A program made the position numbers and the translations under genes. The notes under the pieces were generated by a model. The model saw nothing but the letters and a program-made list of their open reading frames with translations. It was not told the origin of the DNA and searched no databases. This document shows, in pieces, positions 52,211 to 62,346 of a stretch of DNA of 64,000 nucleotides (its first letter is position 1; each line of letters begins with the position of its first letter). The stretch is from Phaeobacter sp. 11ANDIMAR09 (GTDB lineage Bacteria > Pseudomonadota > Alphaproteobacteria > Rhodobacterales > Rhodobacteraceae), in NCBI RefSeq assembly GCF_001294455.1, contig NZ_LIKT01000006.1, forward strand, positions 62,001-126,000, given 5' to 3'.

Positions 52211-54136
52211 TTGGGAAACGCACGTAACATCGCCTTCTGGGTTGTTCTGTTTGTCTTGATCCTGGCGCTGTTCAATCTGTTCAGTGGCTCAGGCGGTACG
52301 ATGCAGAGCAACGAACGCTCTTTCTCTGATTTTGTTGCCTCAGTCGAAGGTGGACAGGTCAGCACTGTGGTGCTGGACGGGGAGCAGGTTCGCTTTTCGA
52401 CCTCTGACGGACAGAACTATGTGACCATCCGGCCCTCTGATGCCGAAGTCACCGAGTTGCTGATCAAGAACAACATTCCGGTGCGGGCTGAAAAGCAGCA
52501 GCAATCTGGGTTCCAGTCCTTTTTGATTACCTTGCTGCCTTTCGTGCTGCTGATTGGTGTCTGGATCTATTTTATGAACCGGATGCAGGGCGGTGGCAAA
52601 GGTGGGGCCATGGGCTTTGGCAAATCCAAGGCCAAGATGCTGACGGAAAAGCATGGCCGCGTCACCTTTGATGATGTGGCGGGCATTGATGAGGCCAAGG
52701 AAGAGCTGGAAGAGATCGTGGAATTCCTGCGCAACCCGCAGAAATTCTCGCGGCTCGGCGGCAAGATCCCCAAGGGCGCTCTGCTGGTGGGCCCTCCCGG
52801 CACTGGTAAAACGCTGCTGGCCCGCGCGATTGCAGGTGAGGCGGGGGTGCCGTTCTTCACCATTTCGGGCTCTGACTTTGTTGAGATGTTTGTCGGGGTC
52901 GGTGCCTCTCGCGTGCGCGACATGTTTGAACAGGCCAAGAAGAACGCCCCCTGTATTGTCTTTATCGATGAGATCGACGCTGTTGGCCGTCATCGTGGTG
53001 CTGGCTATGGCGGTGGCAATGATGAGCGCGAGCAGACCCTGAACCAGCTCTTGGTTGAGATGGACGGCTTTGAGGCCAATGAAGGCGTCATCATCCTGGC
53101 TGCGACCAACCGAAAGGATGTGCTGGACCCAGCCCTGCTGCGTCCGGGTCGTTTTGACCGCAACGTGACCGTTGGCAACCCCGACATCAAGGGCCGCGAA
53201 AAGATCCTCGGCGTGCATGCCCGCAAGACCCCGCTGGGTCCGGACGTCGATCTGCGCATCATTGCCCGTGGCACGCCTGGGTTCTCGGGCGCGGATCTGG
53301 CCAACCTGGTCAACGAATCTGCGCTGATGGCTGCCCGCGTTGGCCGCCGCTTTGTCACCATGGAGGATTTTGAATCCGCCAAGGATAAGGTGATGATGGG
53401 CGCCGAACGTCGCTCGATGGTGCTGACCCAGGACCAAAAGGAAAAAACTGCCTATCACGAGGCGGGCCATGCGGTTGTTGGTCTGGAGCTGCCGCTCTGC
53501 GATCCGGTCTACAAGGCGACCATCATTCCCCGCGGCGGTGCCCTGGGGATGGTTGTCTCGTTGCCGGAAATGGACCGTCTCAACTATCACCGCGATGAAT
53601 GCGAACAAAAGCTGGCCATGACCATGGCGGGCAAGGCTGCGGAAGTGATCAAATACGGTGAAGATCATGTCTCCAACGGCCCTGCCGGCGATATCCAGCA
53701 GGCTTCGGCCCTGGCGCGGGCCATGGTGTTGCAGTGGGGCATGTCCGACAAGGTGGGCAATATCGACTACCGCGAAGCGGCAGAAGGCTATTCTGGCAAT
53801 ACCGCAGGTTTCTCGGTCTCCGCCCATACCAAGGAGCTGATTGAGGAAGAGGTGAAACGCTTCATCCAGACTGGCTATGACCGGGCCTTGCAGATCCTCA
53901 CTGACAAGAATGAGGAATGGGAACGTCTGGCCAAGGGGCTGTTGGAATATGAAACCCTGACTGGTGATGAGATCAAGCGGGTCATGAAGGGGGAGCCGCC
54001 GCATGAGAAGGGCGACGACTCCGACGAGGATCAGGGCAATGCTTCGGTCACGGCGATTCCTAAGGCCAAGCCGAAGAAGCCCTCTCCCGATGGAGAAGGT
54101 GGCGAGAGTGGGCTGGAGCCCGAGCCGACCTCCTAA
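52211..54136 (+). CDS. ftsH: ATP-dependent zinc metalloprotease FtsH
   Basis: A 641-residue membrane AAA protease. Two membrane helices (about 5-22 and 100-118) flank a periplasmic domain. Walker A is GPPGTGKT, the second region of homology follows, and the zinc site is His416-Glu417-Ala-Gly-His420. A TTG at 52211 is chosen as the start because AGGAG at 52199-52203 is well placed and the product then begins [11 protein letters not shown], as in relatives; a GTG at 52142 would add 23 residues. The C-terminal tail is charged and low complexity. Confidence 0.96.
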   Translation: MGNARNIAFWVVLFVLILALFNLFSGSGGTMQSNERSFSDFVASVEGGQVSTVVLDGEQVRFSTSDGQNYVTIRPSDAEVTELLIKNNIPVRAEKQQQSGFQSFLITLLPFVLLIGVWIYFMNRMQGGGKGGAMGFGKSKAKMLTEKHGRVTFDDVAGIDEAKEELEEIVEFLRNPQKFSRLGGKIPKGALLVGPPGTGKTLLARAIAGEAGVPFFTISGSDFVEMFVGVGASRVRDMFEQAKKNAPCIVFIDEIDAVGRHRGAGYGGGNDEREQTLNQLLVEMDGFEANEGVIILAATNRKDVLDPALLRPGRFDRNVTVGNPDIKGREKILGVHARKTPLGPDVDLRIIARGTPGFSGADLANLVNESALMAARVGRRFVTMEDFESAKDKVMMGAERRSMVLTQDQKEKTAYHEAGHAVVGLELPLCDPVYKATIIPRGGALGMVVSLPEMDRLNYHRDECEQKLAMTMAGKAAEVIKYGEDHVSNGPAGDIQQASALARAMVLQWGMSDKVGNIDYREAAEGYSGNTAGFSVSAHTKELIEEEVKRFIQTGYDRALQILTDKNEEWERLAKGLLEYETLTGDEIKRVMKGEPPHEKGDDSDEDQGNASVTAIPKAKPKKPSPDGEGGESGLEPEPTS

Positions 54137-54163
54137 GTCATAGGCCCTATGTACAATGAGACG

Positions 54164-54200
54164 AGACCCCAAATGCCCTCACCGGTTTTGGGGTCTTTTT
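54164..54200 (+). terminator. intrinsic terminator after ftsH
   Basis: AGACCCCAAA (54164-54173) pairs with TTTGGGGTCT (54187-54196), followed by TTTTT. It ends the ftsH transcript 27 bp after the stop. Confidence 0.9.
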
Positions 54201-54241
54201 TCCATCGTGGCCTGTAGCGCCTAGATTGGCTTTTGGGGGTG

Positions 54242-54309
54242 GCGCGGGGCTGGCGGGCAGCGAGCTGCCCGCCAGCCCCGCGCCCGGGTCGGATCGCTTT
54301 GCGATCCGA
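54242..54309. repeat. double intergenic palindrome
   Basis: The first element is a 20-bp perfect inverted repeat (54242-54261 with 54264-54283) separated by only two bases. The second, 54289-54309, is a 9-bp stem with loop TTT. Both lie after the ftsH terminator, so they are not needed for termination. They resemble REP/BIME-like elements. Confidence 0.75.
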
Positions 54310-54404
54310 TCCCGCTCCTAGACGCAAATGGGGCTTTCCATCGGAAAACTTCGGCCTATTGTCGCCGGTATTGAGCAGTTTGGAACGGATTTGGAGGACA
54401 TAGA

Positions 54405-54980
54405 ATGCCGGTATTGCTGGAAACGGAATTCAGAGGCGAAGTGGTTTGGGCTGGCGAAACGGCGGCCAACACAGGTATCGCGGGCACCGAAGTACAGACG
54501 CTCTCTTTGGGCTTTGACGGGCTCACCGGCGAGCGCCATCAGGGTGAAAACCGGACTTCCTGTGTGCGGATGCGCAATCTTCACCCTGAAGGCACCCTCA
54601 TCCGCAATGTGCGCCAGCTGAGCATCCTCTCAGCAGAGGAGCTGGCACTGATTGCCGCCGACATGGGGCTGGAACAGGTGGATCCGGCGGCACTGGGGGC
54701 CAATCTGGTGCTGCGCGGCATTCCGGATTTCACCTATGTTCCCCCTTCCTCTCGCCTGCGGGGGCCCGACGGGGTGACACTGACCGTAGACATGGAAAAC
54801 CGCCCCTGCATCTTCCCGGGACGCGAAATCGACAAGCATCACGCAGGCTTTGGACCAAAATTCAAACCGGCTGCTAGGGGGCGGCGGGGAATCACCGCTT
54901 GGGTCGAGTGCCCGGGGCAGCTGAAAACCGGCGACAGCCTAAGGCTGTTTGTGCCGGATCAACGCGCCTGGGCGCCCTAG
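54405..54980 (+). CDS. MOSC-domain protein
   Basis: A 191-residue protein of the MOSC family (molybdenum cofactor sulfurase C-terminal domain). Features are a short N-terminal strand segment, VRQLSILSAEELALIAADMGLEQVDPAALGANLVLRGIP in the middle (about 68-107) and MENRPCIFPGREIDKHH with the conserved Cys near 134. MOSC proteins handle sulfur for metal cofactors. No Moco gene is nearby. Confidence 0.82.
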   Translation: MPVLLETEFRGEVVWAGETAANTGIAGTEVQTLSLGFDGLTGERHQGENRTSCVRMRNLHPEGTLIRNVRQLSILSAEELALIAADMGLEQVDPAALGANLVLRGIPDFTYVPPSSRLRGPDGVTLTVDMENRPCIFPGREIDKHHAGFGPKFKPAARGRRGITAWVECPGQLKTGDSLRLFVPDQRAWAP

Positions 54981-55167
54981 CGGCAGCCTATCGGGGACAG
55001 AACTTTCGTTTTGGCACCTTTCGTTCTCTCAAACTTTGCCTGGACGCCGCTTCATGGCCGGAAAATGTCGGAAATCACGCGCGCTTTTTGACGCATTCTG
55101 ACTAAATCTGAGACAGATCCGGCAGACTGTGGCCGGTGTTTCTATTCTCACATTCAGGAACCAGGCC

Positions 55168-56844
55168 ATGAGCTACAAGAGTGACATCGAGATCGCCCGC
55201 GAGGCGAATAAGCTCCCGATCCAAGAGATCGGTGCAAAGATCGGCATGTCAAACGACGACCTGCTGCCCTATGGCCATGACAAAGCCAAAGTCAGCCAGG
55301 AGTTCATCAACTCCGTGCAGGGCAACGAAGACGGCAAACTGATCCTCGTGACCGCGATCAACCCAACGCCGGCAGGCGAAGGTAAGACCACAACCACCGT
55401 TGGTCTGGGCGATGGTCTGAACCGCATCGGCAAAAACGCCATGGTCTGTATCCGCGAAGCGAGCCTCGGCCCGAACTTCGGCATGAAGGGTGGCGCTGCT
55501 GGCGGTGGTTATGCTCAGGTCGTGCCAATGGAGGAAATGAACCTCCACTTCACCGGTGACTTCCACGCCATCACCTCAGCGCATTCTCTGCTCTCGGCGA
55601 TGATCGACAACCACATCTACTGGGGCAATGAGTGCGAAATCGACATTCGCCGCGTCGCCTGGCGTCGTGTGGTCGATATGAACGACCGCGCTTTGCGTCA
55701 GATCACGGCCTCCCTGGGCGGCGTGTCCAATGGCTTCCCCCGTGAAACCGGCTTTGACATCACGGTAGCCTCCGAAGTCATGGCGATCCTGTGCCTGGCC
55801 ACCGATCTGCAGGATCTGGAAAAGCGCCTGGGCGACATCATCGTGGCCTACCGCCGCGACAAGACCGCCGTTTACTGCCGCGACATCAAGGCCGCAGGTG
55901 CCATGACTGTATTGCTGAAAGATGCGATGCAGCCCAACCTGGTGCAGACCCTGGAAAACAACGCAGCCTTTGTGCATGGCGGCCCCTTCGCCAATATCGC
56001 CCATGGCTGTAACTCGGTTATCGCCACCAAGACGGCGCTGAAGATCTCGGACTATGTTGTCACTGAAGCAGGCTTTGGTGCCGACCTGGGTGCCGAAAAG
56101 TTCATGAACATCAAGTGCCGCAAGGCCGGTATCGCGCCTTCGGCCGTGGTTCTGGTTGCCACCGTCCGCGCGATGAAAATGAACGGCGGCGTGGCCAAGG
56201 CGGATCTGGGCGCGGAAAATGTCGACGCGGTCAACAACGGCTGCGCCAACCTGGGCCGTCACATCGAGAACATCAAAAGCTTTGGTGTGCCCGTTGTTGT
56301 CGCCATCAACCACTTTGTCACCGATACCGATGCCGAAGTTGATGCGGTCAAAGCCTATGCTGAAACCCACGGCGTCGAGGCAGTTCTGTCGCGTCACTGG
56401 GAGCTGGGCTCGGAAGGCTCTGCTGATCTGGCCAAGAAGGTTGTGGAAATCGTCGATAGCGGGTCGGCCAACTTTGCCCCGATCTACCCCGACGAGATGT
56501 CGCTGTTCGACAAAATCGACACCATCGCCAAGCGTATCTATCGCGCTGACGAAGTGCTGGCCGACAACAAGATCCGCAACCAGCTGAAAGAATGGGAAGC
56601 CGCAGGCTACGGCAATCTGCCGGTCTGCATGGCCAAGACACAGTATTCGTTCTCGACCGATCCCAGCCTGCGCGGCGCGCCGGTCGGCCATTCGGTTCCG
56701 GTTCGTGAAGTGCGTCTGTCGGCGGGTGCCGGTTTCATCGTTGCCGTCTGCGGCGAGATCATGACCATGCCGGGTCTGCCCCGCAAACCAGCAGCGGAAA
56801 ACATCCGATTGAACGAAGATGGCCAAATCGAAGGCTTGTTCTAA
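55168..56844 (+). CDS. fhs: formate--tetrahydrofolate ligase
   Basis: A 558-residue enzyme that makes 10-formyl-THF from formate and ATP. The nucleotide-binding motif [19 protein letters not shown] is at 66-84 and [22 protein letters not shown] follows. It begins [13 protein letters not shown] at 55168 after an AGGAACCAGG ribosome site. With folD (57246-58148) it forms a one-carbon module that is interrupted by a chorismate mutase gene. Roseobacters use this route for methyl-group oxidation. Confidence 0.97.
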   Translation: MSYKSDIEIAREANKLPIQEIGAKIGMSNDDLLPYGHDKAKVSQEFINSVQGNEDGKLILVTAINPTPAGEGKTTTTVGLGDGLNRIGKNAMVCIREASLGPNFGMKGGAAGGGYAQVVPMEEMNLHFTGDFHAITSAHSLLSAMIDNHIYWGNECEIDIRRVAWRRVVDMNDRALRQITASLGGVSNGFPRETGFDITVASEVMAILCLATDLQDLEKRLGDIIVAYRRDKTAVYCRDIKAAGAMTVLLKDAMQPNLVQTLENNAAFVHGGPFANIAHGCNSVIATKTALKISDYVVTEAGFGADLGAEKFMNIKCRKAGIAPSAVVLVATVRAMKMNGGVAKADLGAENVDAVNNGCANLGRHIENIKSFGVPVVVAINHFVTDTDAEVDAVKAYAETHGVEAVLSRHWELGSEGSADLAKKVVEIVDSGSANFAPIYPDEMSLFDKIDTIAKRIYRADEVLADNKIRNQLKEWEAAGYGNLPVCMAKTQYSFSTDPSLRGAPVGHSVPVREVRLSAGAGFIVAVCGEIMTMPGLPRKPAAENIRLNEDGQIEGLF

Positions 56845-56863
56845 ATCGTAAAACGCGCAATCT

Positions 56864-56888
56864 GCGGCCCGAGACCTTCTCGGGCCGC
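56864..56888 (+). terminator. hairpin between fhs and the chorismate mutase gene
   Basis: GCGGCCCGAG (56864-56873) pairs perfectly with CTCGGGCCGC (56879-56888), loop of five, 19 bp after the fhs stop and 13 bp before the next start. Only AAGAGTTTTG follows. It may attenuate downstream expression. Confidence 0.6.
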
Positions 56889-56901
56889 AAGAGTTTTGAA
56901 T

Positions 56902-57207
56902 ATGACACATCTGATCCCTCCGCCGCACTGTGGTGACATGGCTGAACTGCGTGGCCAGATCGACGATCTGGATGAAATGCTGGTAGAGCTGCTGGCGACG
57001 CGGGCCGGATACATCGACCGGGCGATTGAGCTGAAGCGGCTGAACGGCTGGCCTGCTCGGATCCCGACGCGGGTGGATGAGGTCATCGAGAATGCCCGCG
57101 CCAAGGCGGGCGAAGCTGGGCTCGACCCCGATCTGATCGAGACACTGTGGCGCCAGCTGGTAGAATGGTCGATCGCGCGCGAAGCCCGCGTGATCCACGA
57201 GACTTAG
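56902..57207 (+). CDS. chorismate mutase (AroQ class)
   Basis: A 101-residue helical protein converting chorismate to prephenate. The pattern [31 protein letters not shown] (about residues 16-46) supplies the arginines and lysine typical of AroQ active sites. A lactate/isochorismate-pyruvate lyase-like activity is an alternative for some stand-alone members. Start at the ATG 56902; a TTG at 56896 is also in frame. It sits between fhs and folD. Confidence 0.85.
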   Translation: MTHLIPPPHCGDMAELRGQIDDLDEMLVELLATRAGYIDRAIELKRLNGWPARIPTRVDEVIENARAKAGEAGLDPDLIETLWRQLVEWSIAREARVIHET

Positions 57208-57245
57208 AGCGGGCCGGTTGGGTCTGCGGCAAAAGGAAGAATGCA

Positions 57246-58148
57246 ATGGCAGCAAACATCATTGACGGCAAAGCCTTCGCCGCCACAGTACGGGAAAAAG
57301 TGGCAGGCCATGTTGCACGCCTGAAGGAAGAACATGGTATCACCCCTGGACTGGCCGTGGTCCTGGTGGGCGAAGATCCGGCCTCCCAGGTCTATGTGCG
57401 CTCCAAGGGTAAGCAGACCGTCGAGACGGGCATGAACTCCTATGAGCACAAGATGGATGCCGAGACCTCGGAAGAGGATCTGTTGGCGGTCATCACCAAG
57501 CTGAACAATGACCCTGCGGTGCATGGCATTCTGGTGCAGCTGCCGCTGCCTGGTCATCTCAATGAAGACCTGATCATCAATTCCATTGCACCGGAAAAGG
57601 ACGTGGACGGTTTCCACATCTCCAACGTGGGCCTGTTGGGCACCGGCCAGAAGTCCATGGTGCCCTGCACGCCGCTGGGCTGCCTGATGATGCTGCGCGA
57701 CTACCACGGCAGCCTGTCCGGCATGAATGCGGTTGTCATTGGGCGTTCCAACATCGTTGGCAAACCCATGGCGCAATTGCTGCTGGGCGACAGCTGCACC
57801 GTCACCATCGCCCATAGCCGTACAAAGGACCTGCCCGAGGTGGTAGGGCGCGCGGATATCGTTGTGGCTGCGGTTGGACGACCTGAAATGGTGCCAGGGG
57901 ATTGGATCAAGGAAGGCGCCACGGTTATCGACGTTGGCATCAATCGTATTCCCGCTCCGGAAAAAGGCGAAGGCAAGATGAAACTGGTGGGCGATGTGGA
58001 TTTTGCCAGCTGTTCTGAGCGCGCTGGTGCGATCACACCTGTACCCGGTGGCGTCGGTCCGATGACCATTGCCTGCCTGCTGGCCAATACCGTCACTGCT
58101 TGCTGCCGCGCCAACGGTTTGGCCGAGCCGGAAGGTCTGACTGCCTGA
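57246..58148 (+). CDS. folD: bifunctional methylene-THF dehydrogenase/methenyl-THF cyclohydrolase
   Basis: A 300-residue enzyme with both steps from 5,10-methylene-THF to 10-formyl-THF. The catalytic lysine is Lys56 in [34 protein letters not shown] and [10 protein letters not shown] are conserved. Start at 57246 ([12 protein letters not shown]). It ends the fhs - chorismate mutase - folD group and has its own terminator. Confidence 0.97.
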   Translation: MAANIIDGKAFAATVREKVAGHVARLKEEHGITPGLAVVLVGEDPASQVYVRSKGKQTVETGMNSYEHKMDAETSEEDLLAVITKLNNDPAVHGILVQLPLPGHLNEDLIINSIAPEKDVDGFHISNVGLLGTGQKSMVPCTPLGCLMMLRDYHGSLSGMNAVVIGRSNIVGKPMAQLLLGDSCTVTIAHSRTKDLPEVVGRADIVVAAVGRPEMVPGDWIKEGATVIDVGINRIPAPEKGEGKMKLVGDVDFASCSERAGAITPVPGGVGPMTIACLLANTVTACCRANGLAEPEGLTA

Positions 58149-58171
58149 CACAGGAATTGATTATTTTTCGG

Positions 58172-58196
58172 AAAGGGCTCCAAATTGGAGCCCTTT
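58172..58196 (+). terminator. terminator after folD
   Basis: AAAGGGCTCC (58172-58181) pairs with GGAGCCCTTT (58187-58196), loop AAATT, 23 bp after the stop. Confidence 0.85.
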
Positions 58197-58260
58197 GCTA
58201 TGCAGTCCGGCATAGTTCGTTCCTGGGGCGTGGCAACACCGCATGCAGTGGAGCGGGCAG

Positions 58261-58425
58261 GGACAGTTAAGGGGGCGTTGCCCCCTCGCGCCAAGGCGCT
58301 CACCCCCAGGATATTAAAGGCCAAATGAAACCTGGAGCTTTTTCACTTTCATTTGGCAAAAAGTATCCCGGGGGAGCCGCCAGGGGCGGCGGGGGCAGAG
58401 CCCCCTGTTATGGCTATCAGTTTGA
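58261..58425. repeat. nested intergenic palindromes
   Basis: Inner arms at 58303-58330 and 58347-58374 are imperfect inverted copies carrying GGCCAAATGAAA and TTTCATTTGGC. Outside them lie GGGGGCGTTGCCCCC-type and GGGGGCAGAGCCCCC-type hairpins. No gene fits here. The module looks like an intergenic repeat unit typical of GC-rich roseobacters. Confidence 0.6.
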
Positions 58426-58434
58426 CGCTGTGCT

Positions 58435-58983
58435 CTAGAGGCGCCGGAGGACCTCTGTGTGACGTTTTTTACCGCAAGCATGGGGCGTTGGTTGGTTCTG
58501 CCAGAAAAACATCCTCAGGAGACGCCCCAGAAAGCTGCCAGAGAGGACACCGAGTAAGGCTAGGTATAGGATTTGGAAAGATGCCATTGCCGCAAGCTCA
58601 GGAAACAGGGAGGCGACAAGCCCGTTTGCAAAGTTCGCCCAGAACAGGAGCATTAGCGCCGTGAGGCTGAACCATTCTCCTGCAGCCATGACGCGAAGCC
58701 CGGTGCGGGCCAGGGTCCAGTGCCCCTGCTTCCAAAACCCACCGAGGATGCCACAAAGGTAGGCAAGTCCCCAGGATATAAAAGCCAGTCTGTATGCTTC
58801 CAGTGCCAGAAGGCTGGGTAGGTTTATCAGGGCAATGAGAGGTACCGGTATCTGAGACAACAGCGAAATCTGACGGTCCCGACTGCAAAGAAGCCCAAGG
58901 GCGATGAGAAGGGCGAGCAGGGGCCAGACCCCAATCGGGGCCCCAGTCAGGATGCCAAGGGTGAGTTCAGCCATAGCGTTCAT
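58435..58983 (-). CDS. multi-span membrane protein of unknown function
   Basis: A 182-residue protein with about five hydrophobic segments (for example PLLALLIALGLLC, IPVPLIALINLPSLLALEAYRL and WFSLTALMLLFWANF) and a basic C-terminal tail. It resembles DUF6622-type membrane proteins, but the assignment is weak. Starts at 58983; its gene follows the DUF2306-like gene on the same strand with a 16-bp gap. Confidence 0.7.
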   Translation of the reverse strand: MNAMAELTLGILTGAPIGVWPLLALLIALGLLCSRDRQISLLSQIPVPLIALINLPSLLALEAYRLAFISWGLAYLCGILGGFWKQGHWTLARTGLRVMAAGEWFSLTALMLLFWANFANGLVASLFPELAAMASFQILYLALLGVLSGSFLGRLLRMFFWQNQPTPHACGKKRHTEVLRRL

Positions 58984-58999
58984 TGGGGGTGTTCCTCCT

Positions 59000-59398
59000 T
59001 CAAAATCCAAGCAGGACAGCATTCATCAGCCGACCGGGAAGCAGAGTGAACAGCCCGGCTGTCATGAGGGAGCCATAGGTGAGCCAGGTCATCACCCGTC
59101 GGTGACGGGAAATCTGTTTGCTGCGTGCAGCCCGGAGCGCTATCGCAATCGAAAAGAGGGTTATCAGCGACAGCAGATGGATCGGGCTGAACCCGCCCAG
59201 AAGTCTGATTTCCTGGATCCAGAAACTCGACAGGGCGACACAGCCCATAAGGCAGATCCAGGTCCAACCGAGCATCCGGTGCAGGCGGTTTCCGCGCTTC
59301 AGCGAGAAAATGGCGATGGTTAGCGGGATCAAAGCGAGGGCCGCAAATGCATGTAGCTGAACTGCAATAGGTGCGCTCAAGAGTGGTGAGAAGGTCAT
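59000..59398 (-). CDS. DUF2306-like membrane protein
   Basis: A 132-residue protein with four predicted membrane helices and the DUF2306-type pattern AVQLHAFAALALIPLTIAIF, KRGNRLHRMLGWTW, and RHRRVMTWLTYGSLMTAGLFTLLPGRLMN in part. The function of the family is unknown. It is the first gene of a minus-strand pair, divergent from a membrane-bound LytTR regulator; that arrangement suggests it is the regulator's target. Confidence 0.78.
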   Translation of the reverse strand: MTFSPLLSAPIAVQLHAFAALALIPLTIAIFSLKRGNRLHRMLGWTWICLMGCVALSSFWIQEIRLLGGFSPIHLLSLITLFSIAIALRAARSKQISRHRRVMTWLTYGSLMTAGLFTLLPGRLMNAVLLGF

Positions 59399-59513
59399 AT
59401 TGGGTCCGTGGTTGATATCTGTCCTCTAGCCATGGCAAATTCGGTGCAATATCAGCAAAGTGATTTACGCCAGAGGCGCTTTGGCTTCGTAAAATGCAGG
59501 GATTAGGGATGTG

Positions 59514-60290
59514 ATGTCATTCACGAAGCGTGAAAAACCAATGGCGGTCTCGCTGGTTTTGCTTTGGGCATTGCTGACGGTTTTTGCAGCGGCCACCGGC
59601 CCTTTTGGCACTTTTGAGGGGCTGGGTTTGGGCGGTCGGATTGTCTATTGGGCGGTCATTGTGGGCGTGTCGATCGGGCTGACCAGACTGCAGTTGCATT
59701 TGCTGCGGGGCGCGCCACAGATCCTGCGCTTTGCCAGTCAGCTGCCCTACGGGCTGGCCTTGGCCGTCCTTGCTCATGGCATGAACCTGATGATTTTTCC
59801 CCAATGGGGCGGCTGGGCGGATTTTGGATTTTTGGCTCTGGTGACGCTCAGCGTTGTCGTGATGATCGAAGCTGCTGTTTTCCTAGGGCGTCGTCATCTC
59901 GCTGTCGACAGTTCCAGGGAGGGCGCGCCAGACAGCAAGGATCTGTCTCCTGAGCCGACAGCGGAAACCTTGCCCAGCCCCGAGGTTCTGTTTCAGCGCC
60001 GTTTGCCCCTGGATAAGCGCGGCGCGCTGGTCCGGCTGGAGGCGCAGGACCATTATTTGTTGGTGGTTACGGATCAGGGCAGTGAGACCCTGTTGATGCG
60101 TCTGGGTGACGCAGCCGATGAACTGGCCGGGGTCGGCCTGCGGGTGCATCGCTCGCATTGGGTCAGCCGGGCTCAGGTGCGGGAGCATATCCGGCAAAAG
60201 GGGCGGGATATCCTCAAGATGTCTAATGGTGAGCCTGTTCCTGTCAGCCGCAGTTACAAGGCCGCGGCGCAGGCTGCAGGCATTTTGTAG
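59514..60290 (+). CDS. membrane-anchored LytTR-type transcription regulator
   Basis: A 258-residue protein. The N-terminal part has four hydrophobic segments (about 10-125); the C-terminal part is a LytTR DNA-binding domain (about 157-255) with VRLEAQDHYLLVVTDQG and LRVHRSHWVSRAQV. The ATG at 59514 directly follows an in-frame GTG at 59511; either may start. Such membrane LytTR proteins often control neighbouring membrane genes, here the divergent DUF2306 pair. Confidence 0.85.
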   Translation: MSFTKREKPMAVSLVLLWALLTVFAAATGPFGTFEGLGLGGRIVYWAVIVGVSIGLTRLQLHLLRGAPQILRFASQLPYGLALAVLAHGMNLMIFPQWGGWADFGFLALVTLSVVVMIEAAVFLGRRHLAVDSSREGAPDSKDLSPEPTAETLPSPEVLFQRRLPLDKRGALVRLEAQDHYLLVVTDQGSETLLMRLGDAADELAGVGLRVHRSHWVSRAQVREHIRQKGRDILKMSNGEPVPVSRSYKAAAQAAGIL

Positions 60291-60302
60291 GGGACGGTTT
60301 TT

Positions 60303-60710
60303 TTAAAGCGAAACCGGGATCATGGTGCCCTGCAGGACTGCGATCAGTTTTTCGCCCTCTCCGGTGACGGCGTGGACTTCGGCGCTGACCACCACCAGGC
60401 GGCGGCCGGGCTTGATCACGCGACCTGTCGCGCGCAAATAGTCCCCGGCGCCTGGTGCCAGAAGGTTCACCTTGATCTCCGCCGTCATCACCTCCTGATC
60501 TGCAGGCAGCAGGGTCAGTGCTGAATAGCCTGCAGCGCTGTCGCCAATGGCAAAGGTCAGAGCCGCATGCGCAAAGCCCTGTTGCTGGCGGCTTGTGTCC
60601 AGAATAGGTGCCGTGATGATCACCTCGCCTGGGGTGATGCTGCTGATCCTGGCCCCAAGGGTTTCCATCATGCTTTGGCGGGCAAAACTGTCGCGAATAC
60701 GCTGTTCCAA
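60303..60710 (-). CDS. PaaI-type hotdog thioesterase
   Basis: A 135-residue thioesterase. The hotdog signature QQQGFAHAALTFAIGDSAAGYSAL (about 42-65) has the family's histidine-glycine turn region and the acidic residue Asp57. ADQEVMTAEIKVNLLAPGAGDYLRATG is the second conserved block. It is convergent with the LytTR gene. Acyl-CoA substrate unknown. Confidence 0.85.
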   Translation of the reverse strand: MEQRIRDSFARQSMMETLGARISSITPGEVIITAPILDTSRQQQGFAHAALTFAIGDSAAGYSALTLLPADQEVMTAEIKVNLLAPGAGDYLRATGRVIKPGRRLVVVSAEVHAVTGEGEKLIAVLQGTMIPVSL

Positions 60711-60864
60711 ATGGCGGGTCCTTATCTGCGCTATTTGAGACAGAGCCTAATGCATGAAGGCGCGAGAGCGCCCCGTGACGCTGCGCCACATCTGCGCTGG
60801 GGGGCAGCACAAGGGCGTGGCTTGCCCCCCCCTTTGTACAGCCCCATCCAGTGCACCCAGGCTG

Positions 60865-62172
60865 CTATTTTACGATATGCTCGTCTTTCACAAACATATT
60901 GGCCCAGGCGCGGTCGATCAGCTTTGGGGACATCTGATAGGGGATGCCTTCGAACTCGCAGATGGCTATCATCTGATCAATCAGGAAGATCGGCTGATAA
61001 TTGGCATAGGTGTTGTCGATGGTTGGGTATTTCACCTTGAGCAGATGCACCAGCGCCGACTCGTCCAGCGGCATGCCGCGTTTGCGGGCAACCATGGCAA
61101 AGATTTTAAGGAAGTTTTCCTGGTTCGGCCCGTCGATCTTGATCTTGAAAAAGATCCGCCGCAGCGCCGCTTGGTCAAAGATCTCATTGGGGTGAAAGTT
61201 GGTGGAGAAGATCACCAGGGTGTCAAAGGGCACCTCGAACTTCTCACCCGATTGCAACGCCAGGATATCCTTGTTCTCTTCAAGGGGCACAATCCAGCGG
61301 TTGACCAGAGACTGAGGCGACTCGGCCTGACGTCCCAGATCGTCGACGATGAAAATGCCACCGGTGGATTTCAATTGCAGCGGTGCTTGATAGGTGCGCG
61401 CCGTGGGGTTGTAGACCAGATCCAGCATATCCAGCGAGAGTTCGCCGCCAGTGATCACCGTGGGGCGTTCACATTTGACATAGCGGCTGTCAAAGCGTTT
61501 GGGGCGGCGAATGGCAGTTGGATCTTCGGGGGCCTCTTCGATCAGGGTATGCACGATGGGGTCATAGACCGTGATCACCTGACCGGCATATTCGATGGCG
61601 CGGGGCACATAGACATGATCGCCCAGGGCGTCGCGGATCCCGTTGGAAATCGAGGATTTACCGTTGCCGGGCGGGCCATACATCAGGATCGACCGGCCGG
61701 CGCTGACCGCAGGGCCTAGATGATCCAGCAGGCTGTCGGGCAGAACCAGATGCCCCATCGCGTTGACCAGCTGGTTGCGGGTCACCATGATATTGCGGAT
61801 CGACTGGCGTTTGATCTGTTCACGGTAGACATCCAGCGGCACTGGCATCGGGCCAAAGTATTCGGATTGGGCCAGCGCATCCTGGGCGCGGGCCTTGCCT
61901 GCATCTGTGAGCTGGTAGCCCATCTCGTTGCCGCTATTGGCGTTTAGCGTGCCGGTGGCCTCCAGCAGTTTCTGTTCGCGAGCCATGTCGACCAGCTCTT
62001 GGGTGACCGGGATCGGCAGGCAGATCGCCTCGGCTACATCGCTGACGATGTTGACGTTCTTGCGAAAGATCGTTTTGAGCAAGATATCCCGCATCATCAC
62101 GATCGGAAGCTGCATCTGCGCCAGCCCCTTTGGGGTGGGCGGGGCAGTGACGGGGCTGTTTTGCATGTTCAT
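60865..62172 (-). CDS. AAA-family ATPase with predicted chaperone-like role
   Basis: A 435-residue P-loop ATPase. Walker A is GPPGNGKS at 166-173; GGIFIVDDLGRQAESPQ supplies Walker B and VIFSTNFHPNEIFDQAALRRIFFKI sensor and arginine-finger regions. The N-terminal 110 residues form a helical region with a winged-helix-like segment (LVDMAREQKLLEATG). No specific partner gene is adjacent. An ATG two codons downstream (62166) is an alternative start. Confidence 0.8.
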   Translation of the reverse strand: MNMQNSPVTAPPTPKGLAQMQLPIVMMRDILLKTIFRKNVNIVSDVAEAICLPIPVTQELVDMAREQKLLEATGTLNANSGNEMGYQLTDAGKARAQDALAQSEYFGPMPVPLDVYREQIKRQSIRNIMVTRNQLVNAMGHLVLPDSLLDHLGPAVSAGRSILMYGPPGNGKSSISNGIRDALGDHVYVPRAIEYAGQVITVYDPIVHTLIEEAPEDPTAIRRPKRFDSRYVKCERPTVITGGELSLDMLDLVYNPTARTYQAPLQLKSTGGIFIVDDLGRQAESPQSLVNRWIVPLEENKDILALQSGEKFEVPFDTLVIFSTNFHPNEIFDQAALRRIFFKIKIDGPNQENFLKIFAMVARKRGMPLDESALVHLLKVKYPTIDNTYANYQPIFLIDQMIAICEFEGIPYQMSPKLIDRAWANMFVKDEHIVK

Positions 62173-62346
62173 CTGATGGCCTGCTCATGTGATCGCAACA
62201 ATGCCGGACCTGACAAAAGGCCAGGGGGGCTTGCGCAACAGTCTATTCACCACTGCGGCAAGACTGAGGCACAGAGCGAGCAATTTGACGGTCGAAGGGT
62301 TGGAATTTAATCCCAATTGTCTGGCATGCCGCAGGAAGCGCCTGTC

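Noticed and set aside
52340-54172. A 610-codon minus-strand frame opposite ftsH
   Set aside because: It is an antisense shadow caused by GC-rich codons; ftsH on the plus strand is unmistakable.
55576-57255. A 559-codon minus-strand frame opposite fhs and the chorismate mutase gene
   Set aside because: Low-complexity product antisense to well-conserved genes.
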